Shown one piece after another: positions 51,817-59,688 of a stretch of 64,000 nucleotides of DNA. The notes under the pieces are model-generated. The model did no database searches and was not told the origin of the DNA. It saw nothing but the letters and a program-made list of their open reading frames with translations. The stretch is from Mycolicibacterium fluoranthenivorans. GTDB taxonomy: Bacteria; Actinomycetota; Actinomycetes; Mycobacteriales; Mycobacteriaceae. The position numbers and the translations under genes are program-made. The stretch is from assembly GCF_011758805.1 (NCBI RefSeq), contig NZ_JAANOW010000006.1:1-64000 (forward strand). The letters are read 5' to 3'. Position 1 is the stretch's first letter; every line of letters begins with the position of its first letter.

Positions 51817-52832
51817 CGGTTGCCTCTCCCGTCGCTTCCCTCGCCGGCTTTTCCCCCGTCGCTTCGCTCGCCTAGGTTCTCGAACCGTCCGAACCTCTCC
51901 TGCCGGCCCAACCGCCGCAGTCGCCACCACTCCCGCAGTCCCGCCGGGTCGCGCCGGGTCACCAGGAAATACCAGCCGAACCGCACCCACTCCTGCGGGA
52001 TCAGCCGCCGCTGGCCGCGCTGGGACTGCACGTAGCCGCGGTTGCGGTAGGTGTAGAAGCGTTTGACGTCGTTGTCCGGGTACTGGGTGTGCATGCGCCC
52101 GCCGAGGATCGGCTTGAACTCGTCGGTGCCATACGGATGCAGGTACTTCGCCGCCAGGCACGTGCCGAACGCCAGGCCGGACAGGGCCAGCCGCCGGTGC
52201 AGGTCCACCTCGTCGCCCCGGATGAACAGCCGAAGGTCAGGTACCCCAACGGTTTCCACGGCCGCCGCGGAGAACAGTGCGCCGTTGAACAGCGAGGCGA
52301 TACCGGGCAGCAGATCACCGGGACCTTCACGCAACTCCGAGACCCGCCGTCGCCACACCAGCCCGCGGCGCAGCGGGAAGGCCAGTCGTTCCGGTGCGTC
52401 CATATCGCACACCATGGGGGACACCTCGTCCAGGGAATGCGTTGCTGCACAGTCGAGTAGCGTGCCGAGTACAGAGGGGTCGGCCGGCCTGCCGTCATCG
52501 TCGGCGAGCCAGATCCAGTCCGCGCCCAGGGTCAGTGCGTGCAGCATGCCGAGGGCGAAACCGCCTGCACCGCCCAGGTTTCGGTGCGAACCCAGATACG
52601 TCGCCGGCATCGGCTGGCGCTCGACCACCGCGCGGACGCGGTCGTCGGCGTCGTTGTCGACGACGATCAGATGATCCGGCGCGCGGTCCTGGCCGCACAC
52701 CGCGGCCAGGGACGTGGCCAAGGTGTCGACCCGGCGGTGCGTGACGACCACGGCGACAACACGCTCTTCGCGCGAGCGCTCATCGGCCACACGCTCTTCG
52801 CGCGAGCGCTCATCGGCCACACGCTCAGCCAT
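51813..52832 (-). CDS. glfT1: Galactofuranosyltransferase GlfT1 with repeat-derived termini
   Basis: A GT2 enzyme of 339 residues that adds the first galactofuranose units to the decaprenyl-linked linker of arabinogalactan. It has the DDDG metal motif (WIWLADDDGRPAD), SLFNGALF, FIRGDEVDLHRR and the HPYGTDEFKPI segment. Both ends are unusual. The N-terminus begins MAERVADERSREERVADERSREE, a 10-residue unit repeated by a 30-bp duplication (52761-52820), before the usual AVVVTHRR core. The C-terminus ends GERSDGGKAGEGSDGRGNR, encoded by two dispersed-repeat copies. ATG 52832 overlaps the wzt stop by eight bases. Confidence 0.94.
   Translation of the reverse strand: MAERVADERSREERVADERSREERVVAVVVTHRRVDTLATSLAAVCGQDRAPDHLIVVDNDADDRVRAVVERQPMPATYLGSHRNLGGAGGFALGMLHALTLGADWIWLADDDGRPADPSVLGTLLDCAATHSLDEVSPMVCDMDAPERLAFPLRRGLVWRRRVSELREGPGDLLPGIASLFNGALFSAAAVETVGVPDLRLFIRGDEVDLHRRLALSGLAFGTCLAAKYLHPYGTDEFKPILGGRMHTQYPDNDVKRFYTYRNRGYVQSQRGQRRLIPQEWVRFGWYFLVTRRDPAGLREWWRLRRLGRQERFGRFENLGERSDGGKAGEGSDGRGNR
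51825..51872 (-). repeat. Two dispersed repeat copies forming the GlfT1 C-terminus
   Basis: Minus-strand GGCGAGCGAAGCGACGGG at 51851-51872 and a diverged GGCGAGGGAAGCGACGGG at 51825-51846 lie 27 bases apart, in frame. Confidence 0.85.
52761..52820 (-). repeat. 30-bp exact tandem duplication at the glfT1 5' end
   Basis: Two identical 30-bp units (52761-52790 and 52791-52820) then a partial third (ACGCTC). Each holds GATGAGCGCTCGCGCGAAGAG on the minus strand. Translated, the unit gives VADERSREER. Confidence 0.92.
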
Positions 52833-53625
52833 CGGCGCGGGCATTCTCCTCGAGCACCTCACGCACATGCCGCGCGGCGTCCGGACCCTCGTAGGCGCCG
52901 ACGACCTCTTCGATACCGCCGGTCATCTTGATGGTGCCGTGGTCCACCCACATCGCGGTGTCGCACAGCTGGGCCAGGAATTCGTTGGAATGGCTGGCAA
53001 AAACCAGGATTCCGGAGCGCGCCACCAGATCTTGGAGGCGTTTGCGCGCCTTGTGCATGAACTCGGCATCCACCGCGCCGATACCCTCGTCCAGCAACAG
53101 GATCTCGGGGTCGATGCTGGTGACCACACCCATCGCCAGCCGCACCCGCATACCGGTCGAGTAGGTGCGCAGCGGCATGGACAGGTAGTCGCCCAGCTCG
53201 GTGAACTCCGCGATCTCATCGACCTTGGCCATCATCTGCTTGCGCGTCTGACCCAGGAACAACCCGCGGATGATGATGTTCTCGAAACCCGAGATCTCCG
53301 GATCCATGCCGACGCCGAGGTCGAATACCGGCGCCACGCGCCCGGTGACGGTCGCCGAGCCGCGCGTCGGTTCGTAGATCCCCGACAGCAGCCGCAGCAG
53401 CGTGGACTTGCCCGCACCGTTGTGCCCGACCAACCCCACCCGATCGCCCATCTTCAGCGACAGCGTGATGTCCCGCAGGGCCTCGATGACCACGACATTG
53501 GATTCGTTGCGCCCGATCGCGCCACCGGCCTTGCCGAGGAACGCCTTCTTCAGCGAGCGCGACTTGGCGTCGAAGATCGGGAACTCGACCCACGCGTTGC
53601 GGGTCTCGATATGCGGATTGCTCAT
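52825..53625 (-). CDS. wzt: ABC transporter ATPase for galactan export (Wzt, Rv3781 type)
   Basis: A 266-residue nucleotide-binding subunit. Walker A is GHNGAGKST, the ABC signature is YSTGMRVRLAMG and Walker B is EILLLDEGIGAVD, followed by the H-loop in FASHSNEF. It is partner of the Wzm permease encoded two genes downstream, exporting lipid-linked galactan. There is no C-terminal carbohydrate-binding module, so export is probably of the class not coupled to chain-end recognition. ATG 53625 was chosen because MSNPHIETRNAWVEFP matches the family. Confidence 0.94.
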   Translation of the reverse strand: MSNPHIETRNAWVEFPIFDAKSRSLKKAFLGKAGGAIGRNESNVVVIEALRDITLSLKMGDRVGLVGHNGAGKSTLLRLLSGIYEPTRGSATVTGRVAPVFDLGVGMDPEISGFENIIIRGLFLGQTRKQMMAKVDEIAEFTELGDYLSMPLRTYSTGMRVRLAMGVVTSIDPEILLLDEGIGAVDAEFMHKARKRLQDLVARSGILVFASHSNEFLAQLCDTAMWVDHGTIKMTGGIEEVVGAYEGPDAARHVREVLEENARADG

Positions 53626-53635
53626 GCGATGAGGG

Positions 53636-54133
53636 CTACAGGTACTGCCCGGTGCCGGGGTGTCCGGGACCGCGCTGCTGGCCGGCCATTCCCGGCGGTA
53701 GCTGACGCATCTGCTCGAGCTGGGCCCGCGCGGCCATCTGCTGGGCGAACAGGGCGGTCTGGATGCCGTGGAACAGCCCCTCAAGCCAGCCGACCAGCTG
53801 GGCCTGTGCGATGCGCAGTTCGGCGTCCGAGGGCACCGAGTCGTCGGTGAACGGCAGCGTCAGCCGCTCCAGCTCCTCGCGAAGTTCGGGGGCAAGACCG
53901 TCCTCGAGCTCACGGATGCTGCTCTTGTGGATCTGCAGCAGCTTGGTGCGGCTGGCATCGTCGAGAGGTGCGGCGCGTACCTCTTCGAGAAGCTGCTTGA
54001 TCATGGTGCCGATCCGCATGACCTTGGCGGGCTGCTCGATGAGGTCGGTCAGGGACTTGTCGTCCTCAGCGGTACCTGTGCTCGGGTCGCCCGCCAGGAT
54101 CTCGATGTTGTCGTCGTCGGGATTGATCGTCAT
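53636..54133 (-). CDS. bpa: Bacterial proteasome activator Bpa/PafE
   Basis: A 165-residue ring-forming activator that opens the 20S proteasome for unfolded proteins without ATP. It has the central helical domain (SLTDLIEQPAKVMRIGTMIKQ and ELRIAQAQLVGWLEGLFHGIQ) and the C-terminal GQYL, the motif that docks into the proteasome alpha ring. ATG 54133 is used; an in-frame start eight codons upstream is less likely. It is 10 bases upstream of wzt and follows the Rv3779-like gene. Confidence 0.95.
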   Translation of the reverse strand: MTINPDDDNIEILAGDPSTGTAEDDKSLTDLIEQPAKVMRIGTMIKQLLEEVRAAPLDDASRTKLLQIHKSSIRELEDGLAPELREELERLTLPFTDDSVPSDAELRIAQAQLVGWLEGLFHGIQTALFAQQMAARAQLEQMRQLPPGMAGQQRGPGHPGTGQYL

Positions 54134-54153
54134 GGCCTTCCTGATACCCGTCC

Positions 54154-56157
54154 TCACCCGTTGGTCGGTGTCGATGGGGTGTCACCGCGCCACTCGTAGA
54201 TGCGGGACTCCCCGTTGTCGTAGATCTTGGCCCACGACTTCGACTTGTCCAGTGACACTAGTCCGTCGGGCATCACGAACCCGCGCACGACCGGGGTGCT
54301 GGTCAGCACGTAGCGGATATTGAGCGCGTGCACGGCCTCGGCCACCCGCGGGTCGTGATCGGCGTCATCGGCGTAGGCCCAGAAGATGAACCGGTGGTAG
54401 CCGGGCCCCTGCTGCTGGGGATAGTCGTAGTGCGTCCACAGCGGATGCAGCCCCGCCACGGCGTACATCCAGGCGGTGCCGTCGGTGTTGGCATCCCCGA
54501 TCATGGTGTCGCGCGCCCCCGGCAGCGCGGCCAGGTACGACATGGCCTCGAGATCCTTGTCGTCGATGATCACGTGGTCGTACTTGTCGCCGATCAGGAA
54601 GCGATGCCGCGGGAAGTAGTGCCAGGCACTGGTGAGTGCGACGGCGACCAGTACCGCGGCGGTCACCCCGTGCCACACCCGGGGTGTGCCGCGGTGGGCG
54701 AACCGGCGAACGGCGGCCACCGCCAGGGCGACCACGGTGTACAACCCGATGCCGGCCGCGGCGGTGAGCAGCATCGTCACCACGGCCGAAAGCCGGCGCG
54801 GGTCGCTGTAGAACAGGTCGCTGAACCGCCCGGTGAGGGTGCCGATGATGCCGCCGAACGGGGCCGACGAATGCACGATCGACACCACCAGCAGGCACCA
54901 GACCGCGAGCGGCCACCAGATCCGGCGGTACACCAGGATCCCGGCGCCGATGGCCGCGGCCAGGACGAGGAACCACTGGATCGGGAAGTCGTTGAGGTGG
55001 CGGGTGTGCTGCACGACGGCGTCGATGAGGCCGCGCTTCTTGCCCTCGTGGGTGACGAACGCGTGCCCGACGATGATCTCGGCCTGCTGCAGCACTCCGA
55101 CGAACTGGGGAAGAAGCAGAACCAGTGCGGGCAGGCCGACGGCCAGCAGGGTGAGGAAATCGGCCAGCCGGCCGCGCACGGGGCGCAGCAGGCCGTCGAA
55201 CAACCACCACGCGGCGACCAACAGCACGGCCACCACGCCACCGGTGATGTGGACGGAGAACACACCGATCACGGCGATGATCGCCAGCGGGATCCGGTCG
55301 CGGCGCCGCAGCGCCGAGATGGTCAGTGCCGCCGTGGGTACGGCCACGCCGTATGCGGCCAGATTGGGCATGGACGCGGTGTCGAATTCGACGTAGGGGA
55401 CCGCGGTGAAGGATGCCGACAGAGCGGCCGCGGTGGCCGCGCACCCGGCGGTGCGCCATTGCCCAATCCCCGGGTCGCTACGCTCCTGCCCGCCGAACGT
55501 GGTCGTTCGGCGCAGTATCAGCCAGGTGAGACTGGCCGCGCTGACCGGGAACAGCCAGATCGAGGCGACGAGCGAGTTGATCGTGTACGCGGTGGTCGCC
55601 GCGGCGCCGCTGACCTGGCTGTAGATCGCGGCGAGCGCATGGAAGGTGGACGGGTAGTACAGCGCGTCGTGGGTCTCGACGTTACGCAGTTCCCCCATAT
55701 GCGTCGGTGAGGCCTGGCCGGTGTCGAGGATCCAGCGGATGGTGTTGGCGTGCCAGACGGAGTCCCAGTTGCTGGGAATCGACTGCCAGTTCGGGAGTCC
55801 GCGCACCGCGGCGAACCAGATGAGCAGGGCGCCCAACACCACCCCGGCCGCCACCACCAGTGCAGGTCCGCGCTCTGCGGCGCGTTCCTCGGCGTCTCGG
55901 TCACCGAATCGGATGAGGAGCCGGCGCAAACCGAAAGTGATGCCGATCACAAGAATCAGGGCCACCAGGGCCGTCCAGACCATCCAGGGGATACCGACGG
56001 CGCCCATCGGCACGATGGCCAGTGCCACAACGCCATACGTCACCACGGGACCCACCGCCACGGCAGTCGGCCAGGTCAGGCCCGCCGTTCGTCCGACGAT
56101 TGCTCCCGGGCACACCAGCAAAAGCAGGGCAATCAGCACCCCGAACGACAAGCCCAC
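54154..56157 (-). CDS. Rv3779-like GT-C membrane glycosyltransferase
   Basis: A 667-residue protein close in length and sequence to M. tuberculosis Rv3779 (666 aa), with about 14 membrane segments and a conserved C-terminal soluble region (DANTDGTAWMYAVAGLHPLWTHYDYP). The family is GT-C-like and has been reported to affect polyprenyl-phospho-mannose supply; the exact donor and acceptor are unsettled. GTG 56157 gives MGLSFGVLIALLLLV, as in the homologue. A dispersed repeat copy encodes [10 protein letters not shown] in an extra loop near residue 230. The -10 hexamer six bases upstream implies a leaderless start. Confidence 0.85.
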   Translation of the reverse strand: MGLSFGVLIALLLLVCPGAIVGRTAGLTWPTAVAVGPVVTYGVVALAIVPMGAVGIPWMVWTALVALILVIGITFGLRRLLIRFGDRDAEERAAERGPALVVAAGVVLGALLIWFAAVRGLPNWQSIPSNWDSVWHANTIRWILDTGQASPTHMGELRNVETHDALYYPSTFHALAAIYSQVSGAAATTAYTINSLVASIWLFPVSAASLTWLILRRTTTFGGQERSDPGIGQWRTAGCAATAAALSASFTAVPYVEFDTASMPNLAAYGVAVPTAALTISALRRRDRIPLAIIAVIGVFSVHITGGVVAVLLVAAWWLFDGLLRPVRGRLADFLTLLAVGLPALVLLLPQFVGVLQQAEIIVGHAFVTHEGKKRGLIDAVVQHTRHLNDFPIQWFLVLAAAIGAGILVYRRIWWPLAVWCLLVVSIVHSSAPFGGIIGTLTGRFSDLFYSDPRRLSAVVTMLLTAAAGIGLYTVVALAVAAVRRFAHRGTPRVWHGVTAAVLVAVALTSAWHYFPRHRFLIGDKYDHVIIDDKDLEAMSYLAALPGARDTMIGDANTDGTAWMYAVAGLHPLWTHYDYPQQQGPGYHRFIFWAYADDADHDPRVAEAVHALNIRYVLTSTPVVRGFVMPDGLVSLDKSKSWAKIYDNGESRIYEWRGDTPSTPTNG
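55466..55490 (-). repeat. Dispersed repeat copy inside the Rv3779-like gene
   Basis: Minus-strand CAGGAGCGTAGCGACCCGGG, in frame, encodes QERSDPG. Its closest relative is the aftA copy at 44074-44100. Confidence 0.8.
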
Positions 56158-56163
56158 TGCACT

Positions 56164-56169
56164 AGTATG
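56164..56169 (-). promoter_or_regulatory. Leaderless -10 element of the Rv3779-like gene
   Basis: Minus-strand CATACT is followed by six bases and then the GTG start at 56157. Confidence 0.4.
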
Positions 56170-56281
56170 GCTGCCGAAGTGATCCGGCCCAGGACCCCGG
56201 CCCAAGACGCCGTGGTGCTCCCGGGCACTTACCGCAACTGTGTCTGTCTGCACGAATTGCAGACGCTCTAAGGTGGCTTGC

Positions 56282-57478
56282 ATGGCTTATGACGTCGCTC
56301 GGGTGCGCGGATTGCACCCGTCACTTGGCGACGGCTGGGTGCATTTCGACGCACCGGACGGGATGCTGCTGCCCGACTCCGTGTCCACCACGGTGTCGAC
56401 GGCCTTCCGTGGCTCCATGCCGATCGCATCCGGCCCGCATCCCTCCGCGCGACGCAGTGCCACTGTGCTGGCCGCCGCCCGCCAGGCCATCGCGGATCTG
56501 GTCGGGGCGAGTCCGGACGGGGTGGTGCTGGGTGCCGACCGGTCCGTGCTGTTGACCCTGTTGTCGGATGCGGCCTCGTCCCGGGTGGGGCTGGGGTACG
56601 AGGTGGTGCTGACGCGCCTGGATGACGAGGCGAACATCTCGCCGTGGTTGCGCGCGGCGAACCGGTATGGCGCCAAGGTCAAATGGGCCGAGGTCGATGT
56701 CGAGACCGGTGAGCTGCCCGGATGGCAGTGGGAGAACCTGATCACCAAGCCGACCCGGTTGGTGGCCATCACGTCGGCGTCCTCGACGCTGGGCACCCTC
56801 ACCGACCTGGAACCGGTCACCAAGCTGGTGCACGCCAACAACGGGCTGGTCATCGTCGACCACTCCGCGGCGGCACCGTACCGGCTGATCGACATCGACG
56901 ATATCGATGCCGACGTCCTGGCCCTGAACGCCGTCGCCTGGGGCGGACCGCCGATCGGCGCGTTGGTGTTCCGCGATCCGTCGGTGATCGACATGTTCAG
57001 CTCGGTGTCGCTGGATCCACACGCCACGGGCCCGGCTCGGCTGGAGATGGGCAACCATCAGTTCGGGTTGCTCGCCGGAGTGGTGGCCAGCATCGAATAC
57101 CTGGCCTCGCTCGACGAGGCCGCGCAGGGCACCAGGCGCGAAAGACTCGGGGTGTCGATGGAGTCCGCGGCGGCCTACATGGACCGGCTGTTCGGCTACC
57201 TGCTGGCGTCGTTGCGCTCACTGCCGCTGGTGATGGTGCTGGGCAGCCCGGCCGAGCGCATCCCGGTGCTCAGCTTCGCGGTGCAGGGCGTGCCCGCGGA
57301 GCGGGTGCTGCAGCGACTCGCCGACAATGGCGTGCTGGCGTCGATCGATCCGAACTCGCGCGTGCTCGACCTCATCGGGGTGAGCGATGTCGGTGGTGCG
57401 GTCACCGTCGGATTGGCCCCGTACACGACGACGGCCGAGGTCGACCAGTTGGTCCGGGCGCTCGCCTCCCTAGGTTAA
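56282..57478 (+). CDS. PLP-fold protein of the cysteine desulfurase-like class lacking the PLP lysine (Rv3778c type)
   Basis: A 398-residue class V aminotransferase-fold protein. [23 protein letters not shown] matches the cofactor-aspartate strand of the fold. Where cysteine desulfurases have the lysine motif (H-K-W-Y-G-P), this sequence reads [15 protein letters not shown], so the Schiff-base lysine is missing. M. tuberculosis Rv3778c has the same substitution as I recall, so it is a family property. Catalysis of a normal PLP reaction is therefore doubtful. ATG 56282 ([10 protein letters not shown]) matches the homologue. Confidence 0.8.
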   Translation: MAYDVARVRGLHPSLGDGWVHFDAPDGMLLPDSVSTTVSTAFRGSMPIASGPHPSARRSATVLAAARQAIADLVGASPDGVVLGADRSVLLTLLSDAASSRVGLGYEVVLTRLDDEANISPWLRAANRYGAKVKWAEVDVETGELPGWQWENLITKPTRLVAITSASSTLGTLTDLEPVTKLVHANNGLVIVDHSAAAPYRLIDIDDIDADVLALNAVAWGGPPIGALVFRDPSVIDMFSSVSLDPHATGPARLEMGNHQFGLLAGVVASIEYLASLDEAAQGTRRERLGVSMESAAAYMDRLFGYLLASLRSLPLVMVLGSPAERIPVLSFAVQGVPAERVLQRLADNGVLASIDPNSRVLDLIGVSDVGGAVTVGLAPYTTTAEVDQLVRALASLG

Positions 57479-58446
57479 GACACCCGCAGCAACACCTTGC
57501 CGTGCACCTCGCCGGCGGCCAGTAGCGCATGGGCCCGTGCGGCCTCTTCGATCGGCAGCTCGGCGCCGATGATCGGCTTGACCTTGCCCGCGCCGATCAA
57601 CGGCCACACGTTGGCGACCACCGCATCGACGATCGCGCCCTTGCCGTCGGGCCCGTCGAGCGGCCGGGACCGCAGCGCGGTCGCGATCACCCCGGCTCGC
57701 TTGCTCAGCAGCTTGCCGAGGTTGAGCTCGGCCTTGATCCCGCCCTGCATGCCGATGACGATGAGCCGGCCGCCGTCGGCGAGGGCGTCGATGTTCCGGT
57801 CCAGGTACTTCGCCCCCATGATGTCGAGGATCACCTCGGCTCCACCCGCGGCGCGCACCCGCTCGACAAAATCCTCCTCGCGGTAGTTGATGGTGATGTC
57901 GGCCCCGAGGTCCGCGCACACCGCCAGCTTCTCCGCGGAGCCGGCGGTCACGGCGACATGGCTGCCCAATGCGTGGGCAACCTGGATGGCATGCGTGCCG
58001 ATACCGCTGGCGCCGCCGTGCACGAGCAGAAGCCGGCCCGGATCGAGATGGGCCGTCATCATCAGATTCGACCAGACTGTGCACGCCACCTCCGGAAGTG
58101 CGGCGGCCTCGTGCAGCCCGACGCCGTCGGGAACCGGCATCACCTGCTCGACCGGAACCGCCACGTACTCGGCATAGCCGCCGCCGGCCAGCAACGCGCA
58201 TACCGGTTGCCCGACGGACCACTCGGTGACTTCGCTGCCCACTTCGGCGATCGTCCCGGACACCTCGAGCCCGAGTGTGTCGCTGGCGCCGGGAGGGGGC
58301 GGGTAGTTACCGGAAGCCTGCAGAAGATCGGCTCGATTCACGCCGGCGGCGGCCACGCGGATCACAACTTGACGGGTGTGAGCTGCGACGTCGGGAACTA
58401 CTTGCATTGTCATACGTTCGGTTGAAACTGCAACGATGGCGCGCAT
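57475..58446 (-). CDS. NADPH:quinone oxidoreductase, MDR superfamily (Rv3777 type)
   Basis: A 323-residue zinc-free medium-chain dehydrogenase/reductase. It has the GroES-like N-terminal domain ([21 protein letters not shown]), a Rossmann motif [18 protein letters not shown] and the C-terminal [21 protein letters not shown]. The family reduces quinones or enones with NADPH and often protects against electrophiles. Its ATG 58446 is 41 bases from the divergent MarR start, a shared promoter, which suggests MarR control. Convergent overlap of four bases with the PLP-fold gene. Confidence 0.9.
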   Translation of the reverse strand: MRAIVAVSTERMTMQVVPDVAAHTRQVVIRVAAAGVNRADLLQASGNYPPPPGASDTLGLEVSGTIAEVGSEVTEWSVGQPVCALLAGGGYAEYVAVPVEQVMPVPDGVGLHEAAALPEVACTVWSNLMMTAHLDPGRLLLVHGGASGIGTHAIQVAHALGSHVAVTAGSAEKLAVCADLGADITINYREEDFVERVRAAGGAEVILDIMGAKYLDRNIDALADGGRLIVIGMQGGIKAELNLGKLLSKRAGVIATALRSRPLDGPDGKGAIVDAVVANVWPLIGAGKVKPIIGAELPIEEAARAHALLAAGEVHGKVLLRVS

Positions 58447-58450
58447 TCGG

Positions 58451-58464
58451 ACAACGTTACTTGT
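58451..58464 (+). promoter_or_regulatory. Candidate MarR operator in the divergent promoter
   Basis: ACAACGTTACTTGT is an imperfect inverted repeat (ACAAxGT / ACTTGT) in the 41-bp gap between the quinone oxidoreductase and MarR starts. It overlaps the -10 region of the leftward gene (TAACGT) and lies close to that of the MarR gene (TACGAT, 58476-58481). Confidence 0.35.
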
Positions 58465-58475
58465 ACCGAGAGCCT

Positions 58476-58488
58476 TACGATGACGCGA
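58476..58488 (+). promoter_or_regulatory. Leaderless promoter of the MarR gene
   Basis: TACGAT (58476-58481) plus six bases leads to the ATG at 58488. Confidence 0.45.
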
Positions 58489-59000
58489 TGGAGGGCACAA
58501 TCGCCGGGCGGACAGCCAGCACGATGCCGGGTCTGGATATCGCTGAGCAGAGATCCTGGCAAAACTTCCTGGACTCCGCGCTCCGGCTTTACGCGACGTT
58601 GAATCGTTCCCTGGTGGACGCGCATCGGCTGACGCTCAACGACGTGCGTCTGCTCGACATCCTGGACCGTTCGACGACAGGTTCCGCGCGGATGGGCGAC
58701 CTGGCGGAGAACCTGATGTCACTGCCCAGCAGGGTCACCCGGCAGATCCACCGTCTGGAGAAGCTCAAACTGGTCCAGCGGGTGGCCAGCCCGGAAGACG
58801 GCCGAGGGGTGCTCGCCACGATCACCGACGACGGGCGGGCGCTGCTCAAGGAAGCGTTGGAAACCTACGGTGACGGGGTGCGCACGCACTACCTGGGCCG
58901 GCTGTCGCGGCCGCAGATGGCTGCGGTGGGGGAGAACTGCCGCCGGATCAGCGCCGGCCTGCAGTCGGATGCGCCGCCCGCGAGGCTCGGCCGGGTCTAG
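58488..59000 (+). CDS. MarR-family transcriptional regulator
   Basis: A 170-residue winged-helix regulator. The recognition region is MGDLAENLMSLPSRVTRQIHRLEKLKLV followed by the wing RVASPEDGRGVLATITDDGRALL, which is the MarR pattern. Members usually repress a divergent gene and release it on binding a phenolic or oxidised ligand; here that gene is the quinone oxidoreductase. ATG 58488 is supported by a leaderless -10. The tRNA-Ser gene follows 19 bases after the stop. Confidence 0.9.
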   Translation: MEGTIAGRTASTMPGLDIAEQRSWQNFLDSALRLYATLNRSLVDAHRLTLNDVRLLDILDRSTTGSARMGDLAENLMSLPSRVTRQIHRLEKLKLVQRVASPEDGRGVLATITDDGRALLKEALETYGDGVRTHYLGRLSRPQMAAVGENCRRISAGLQSDAPPARLGRV

Positions 59001-59019
59001 ACCCTTTACGCTTATCGGC

Positions 59020-59109
59020 GGTGGCGTGGCAGAGCGGCCTAATGCACTCGCCTTGAAAGCGAGAGTCGGCTAACACCGACCGGGGGTTCAAATCCCTCCG
59101 CCACCGCCA
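59020..59109 (+). tRNA. tRNA-Ser (UGA)
   Basis: Acceptor stem GGTGGCG pairs with CGCCACC, the anticodon loop is CTTGAAA (anticodon TGA) on a CTCGC/GCGAG stem, and the long variable arm of class II tRNAs is present. The T-arm GGGGTTCAAATCCC is intact, followed by the discriminator G and an encoded CCA at 59107-59109. Confidence 0.97.
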
Positions 59110-59167
59110 CACTCTGCGGATCTCCGGGCTCATCGCCGAATAATGTAACGCGCGTCAATTAGTAGGG

Positions 59168-59180
59168 GATAATCGCGGCA
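59168..59180 (+). promoter_or_regulatory. Leaderless promoter of the small secreted protein
   Basis: GATAAT (59168-59173), six bases, then the ATG at 59180. No ribosome binding site is present. Confidence 0.55.
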
Positions 59181-59515
59181 TGCCCAAGAAGTTTGCAGCG
59201 ACCCTGCTCAGTATTGCCGCCCTGTCCGCAGTGCCCGCGGCGGTCGCCCCCATGGCCCAAGCCGATGTGTGCGGCGACGTCGGAGGCCGGCACGTCAGCG
59301 TCGGTGGCTGCACCCCGGGCATCGCCGGTGACGCCGTTGGTGCCGCCGTGGCCGTGGGAACGGCCGACGCGGTGGCGGGCGATTGGGCCCGCTACGGTTT
59401 CCCGGAGGGTTACGCGTACTCGCTGGTTCCCTCGTTCCCGGGAGAGGCGCCCTGCATCTCCCCGACGGGCCTGCAGTACTACACCCCCGGTAACGAGCCC
59501 TGCTACCTGCCTTAG
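59180..59515 (+). CDS. Small secreted protein, four cysteines
   Basis: A 111-residue exported protein. A signal peptide (FAATLLSIAALSAVPAAVAPM) ends near AQA, followed by a mature chain with four cysteines (ADVCGD, VGGCTPG, EAPCISP, NEPCYLP) that could form two disulphides. The mature protein is rich in Gly, Pro and Tyr and looks like the many small mycobacterial secreted proteins of unknown role. I do not recognise a named domain. Expression is probably leaderless. Confidence 0.75.
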   Translation: MPKKFAATLLSIAALSAVPAAVAPMAQADVCGDVGGRHVSVGGCTPGIAGDAVGAAVAVGTADAVAGDWARYGFPEGYAYSLVPSFPGEAPCISPTGLQYYTPGNEPCYLP

Positions 59516-59688
59516 TCGAAGTTCCCGGTCAGGTCGCGAACGCGTAGACATTCGATGAATGTGGCGGCGCCGATACGGGTGGGGAAGTGGTGGGCGAAAA
59601 GATCTGATCGACAACAGGATTCCGTCGTCTGTCAGAGCTTGCCTGTCCGTTCATCACAGCGCTCTGGCGTCTGCCTGTCCTGAGCGGT

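Noticed and set aside
52833..52868. Upstream glfT1 start (MCVRCSRR...)
   Set aside because: It would lie further inside wzt and adds a non-conserved segment; ATG 52832 with an 8-bp overlap is more typical.
59020..59180. tRNA-Ser as a prophage attachment site
   Set aside because: No integrase, duplicated tRNA end or phage gene follows within the window.
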